Assembly (NCBI RefSeq): GCF_001421745.1
Contig: NZ_LMKW01000009.1
Span: 554,322 to 618,321 of the forward strand
Direction of reading: 5' to 3'
Source: Sphingomonas sp. Leaf230
GTDB lineage: Bacteria > Pseudomonadota > Alphaproteobacteria > Sphingomonadales > Sphingomonadaceae
DNA: 64,000 bases
Below, piece after piece: positions 63,978-64,000 of the stretch. Made by a program: the position numbers and the translations under genes. The notes under the pieces were generated by a model. That model saw only the letters and a program-made list of their open reading frames with translations. It made no database searches and was not told where the DNA came from. Every line of letters begins with the position of its first letter. Position 1 is the first letter of the stretch.

Positions 63978-64000
63978 ATGCGAGTGTCGGTATTTTTGTC
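63978..64000 (+). CDS. Start of a further gene (partial)
   Basis: ATG 63978 preceded by the strong ribosome site GGGAGG (63970-63975), giving MRVSVFL before the window ends. Nothing can be said about the product. Confidence 0.4.

Overview
The window looks like a chromosomal segment of a high-GC alphaproteobacterium close to Sphingomonas. The pointers are an alphaproteobacterial LexA box (GTTC-N7-GTTC), a DUF6894-type protein, dispersed palindromic repeats of the kind common in sphingomonad genomes, a TonB-dependent receptor, and the familiar tesA/ybbA/ybbP and treY/treZ/malQ/glgX layouts. All calls come from reading the sequence; no database search was run.

Region 1 (about 474-28962) is an integrated element of roughly 28.5 kb in the 3' end of a tRNA-Ser(UGA) gene. 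A 14-bp direct repeat marks both ends (474-487 and 28949-28962). A P4-type integrase lies just inside the left end and the intact tRNA lies at the right end. From left to right it carries: integrase, an AlpA-type regulator and three overlapping small genes, a primase-polymerase/VirE-type helicase, a second large tyrosine recombinase with a CTGTAAC iteron array and long inverted repeat upstream, a PAS-GGDEF diguanylate cyclase, a LysR/epimerase pair, a membrane protein, and a DNA-damage block. In that block a LexA box sits between a YozE/small protein/nuclease operon and a UmuD-UmuC operon, followed by a K+ channel and a SRAP protein. Next come small accessory genes, four tandem hairpins, an intact IS3-family insertion with a 4-bp target duplication, a second AlpA gene and, at the right border, a two-gene unit ending in a 1358-aa tail tape measure protein with an internal M23 peptidase domain. 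No capsid, portal, terminase, tube or baseplate gene is visible, so the element reads as a satellite-like or decayed phage-derived island rather than a full prophage.

Region 2 (29086-39060) is chromosomal. It holds an acyl-CoA dehydrogenase-like protein / PIG-L deacetylase / NodS-like methyltransferase cluster, a convergent family-2 glycosyltransferase coupled to a large-subunit catalase, then a glucose 1-dehydrogenase-like SDR, a GH15 glucoamylase/trehalase and another SDR.

Region 3 (39058-48862) contains an old-yellow-enzyme reductase and a tightly overlapping operon glgX-treZ-malQ-treY for alpha-glucan trimming and trehalose production, followed by a small Mop/TOBE protein and a hairpin terminator.

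Region 4 (48869-64000) holds a TonB receptor, a multi-PAS/GAF hybrid histidine kinase, an N-formylglutamate amidohydrolase, two transglutaminase-like proteins, a WYL-like protein, a Crp/Fnr regulator, a lipoprotein SGNH hydrolase divergent from an ABC ATPase/permease pair, a YihY/BrkB membrane protein, an RNase H-like protein and the first codons of one more gene. Catalase, trehalose synthesis and the glucose/trehalose enzymes together suggest stress and carbohydrate functions.
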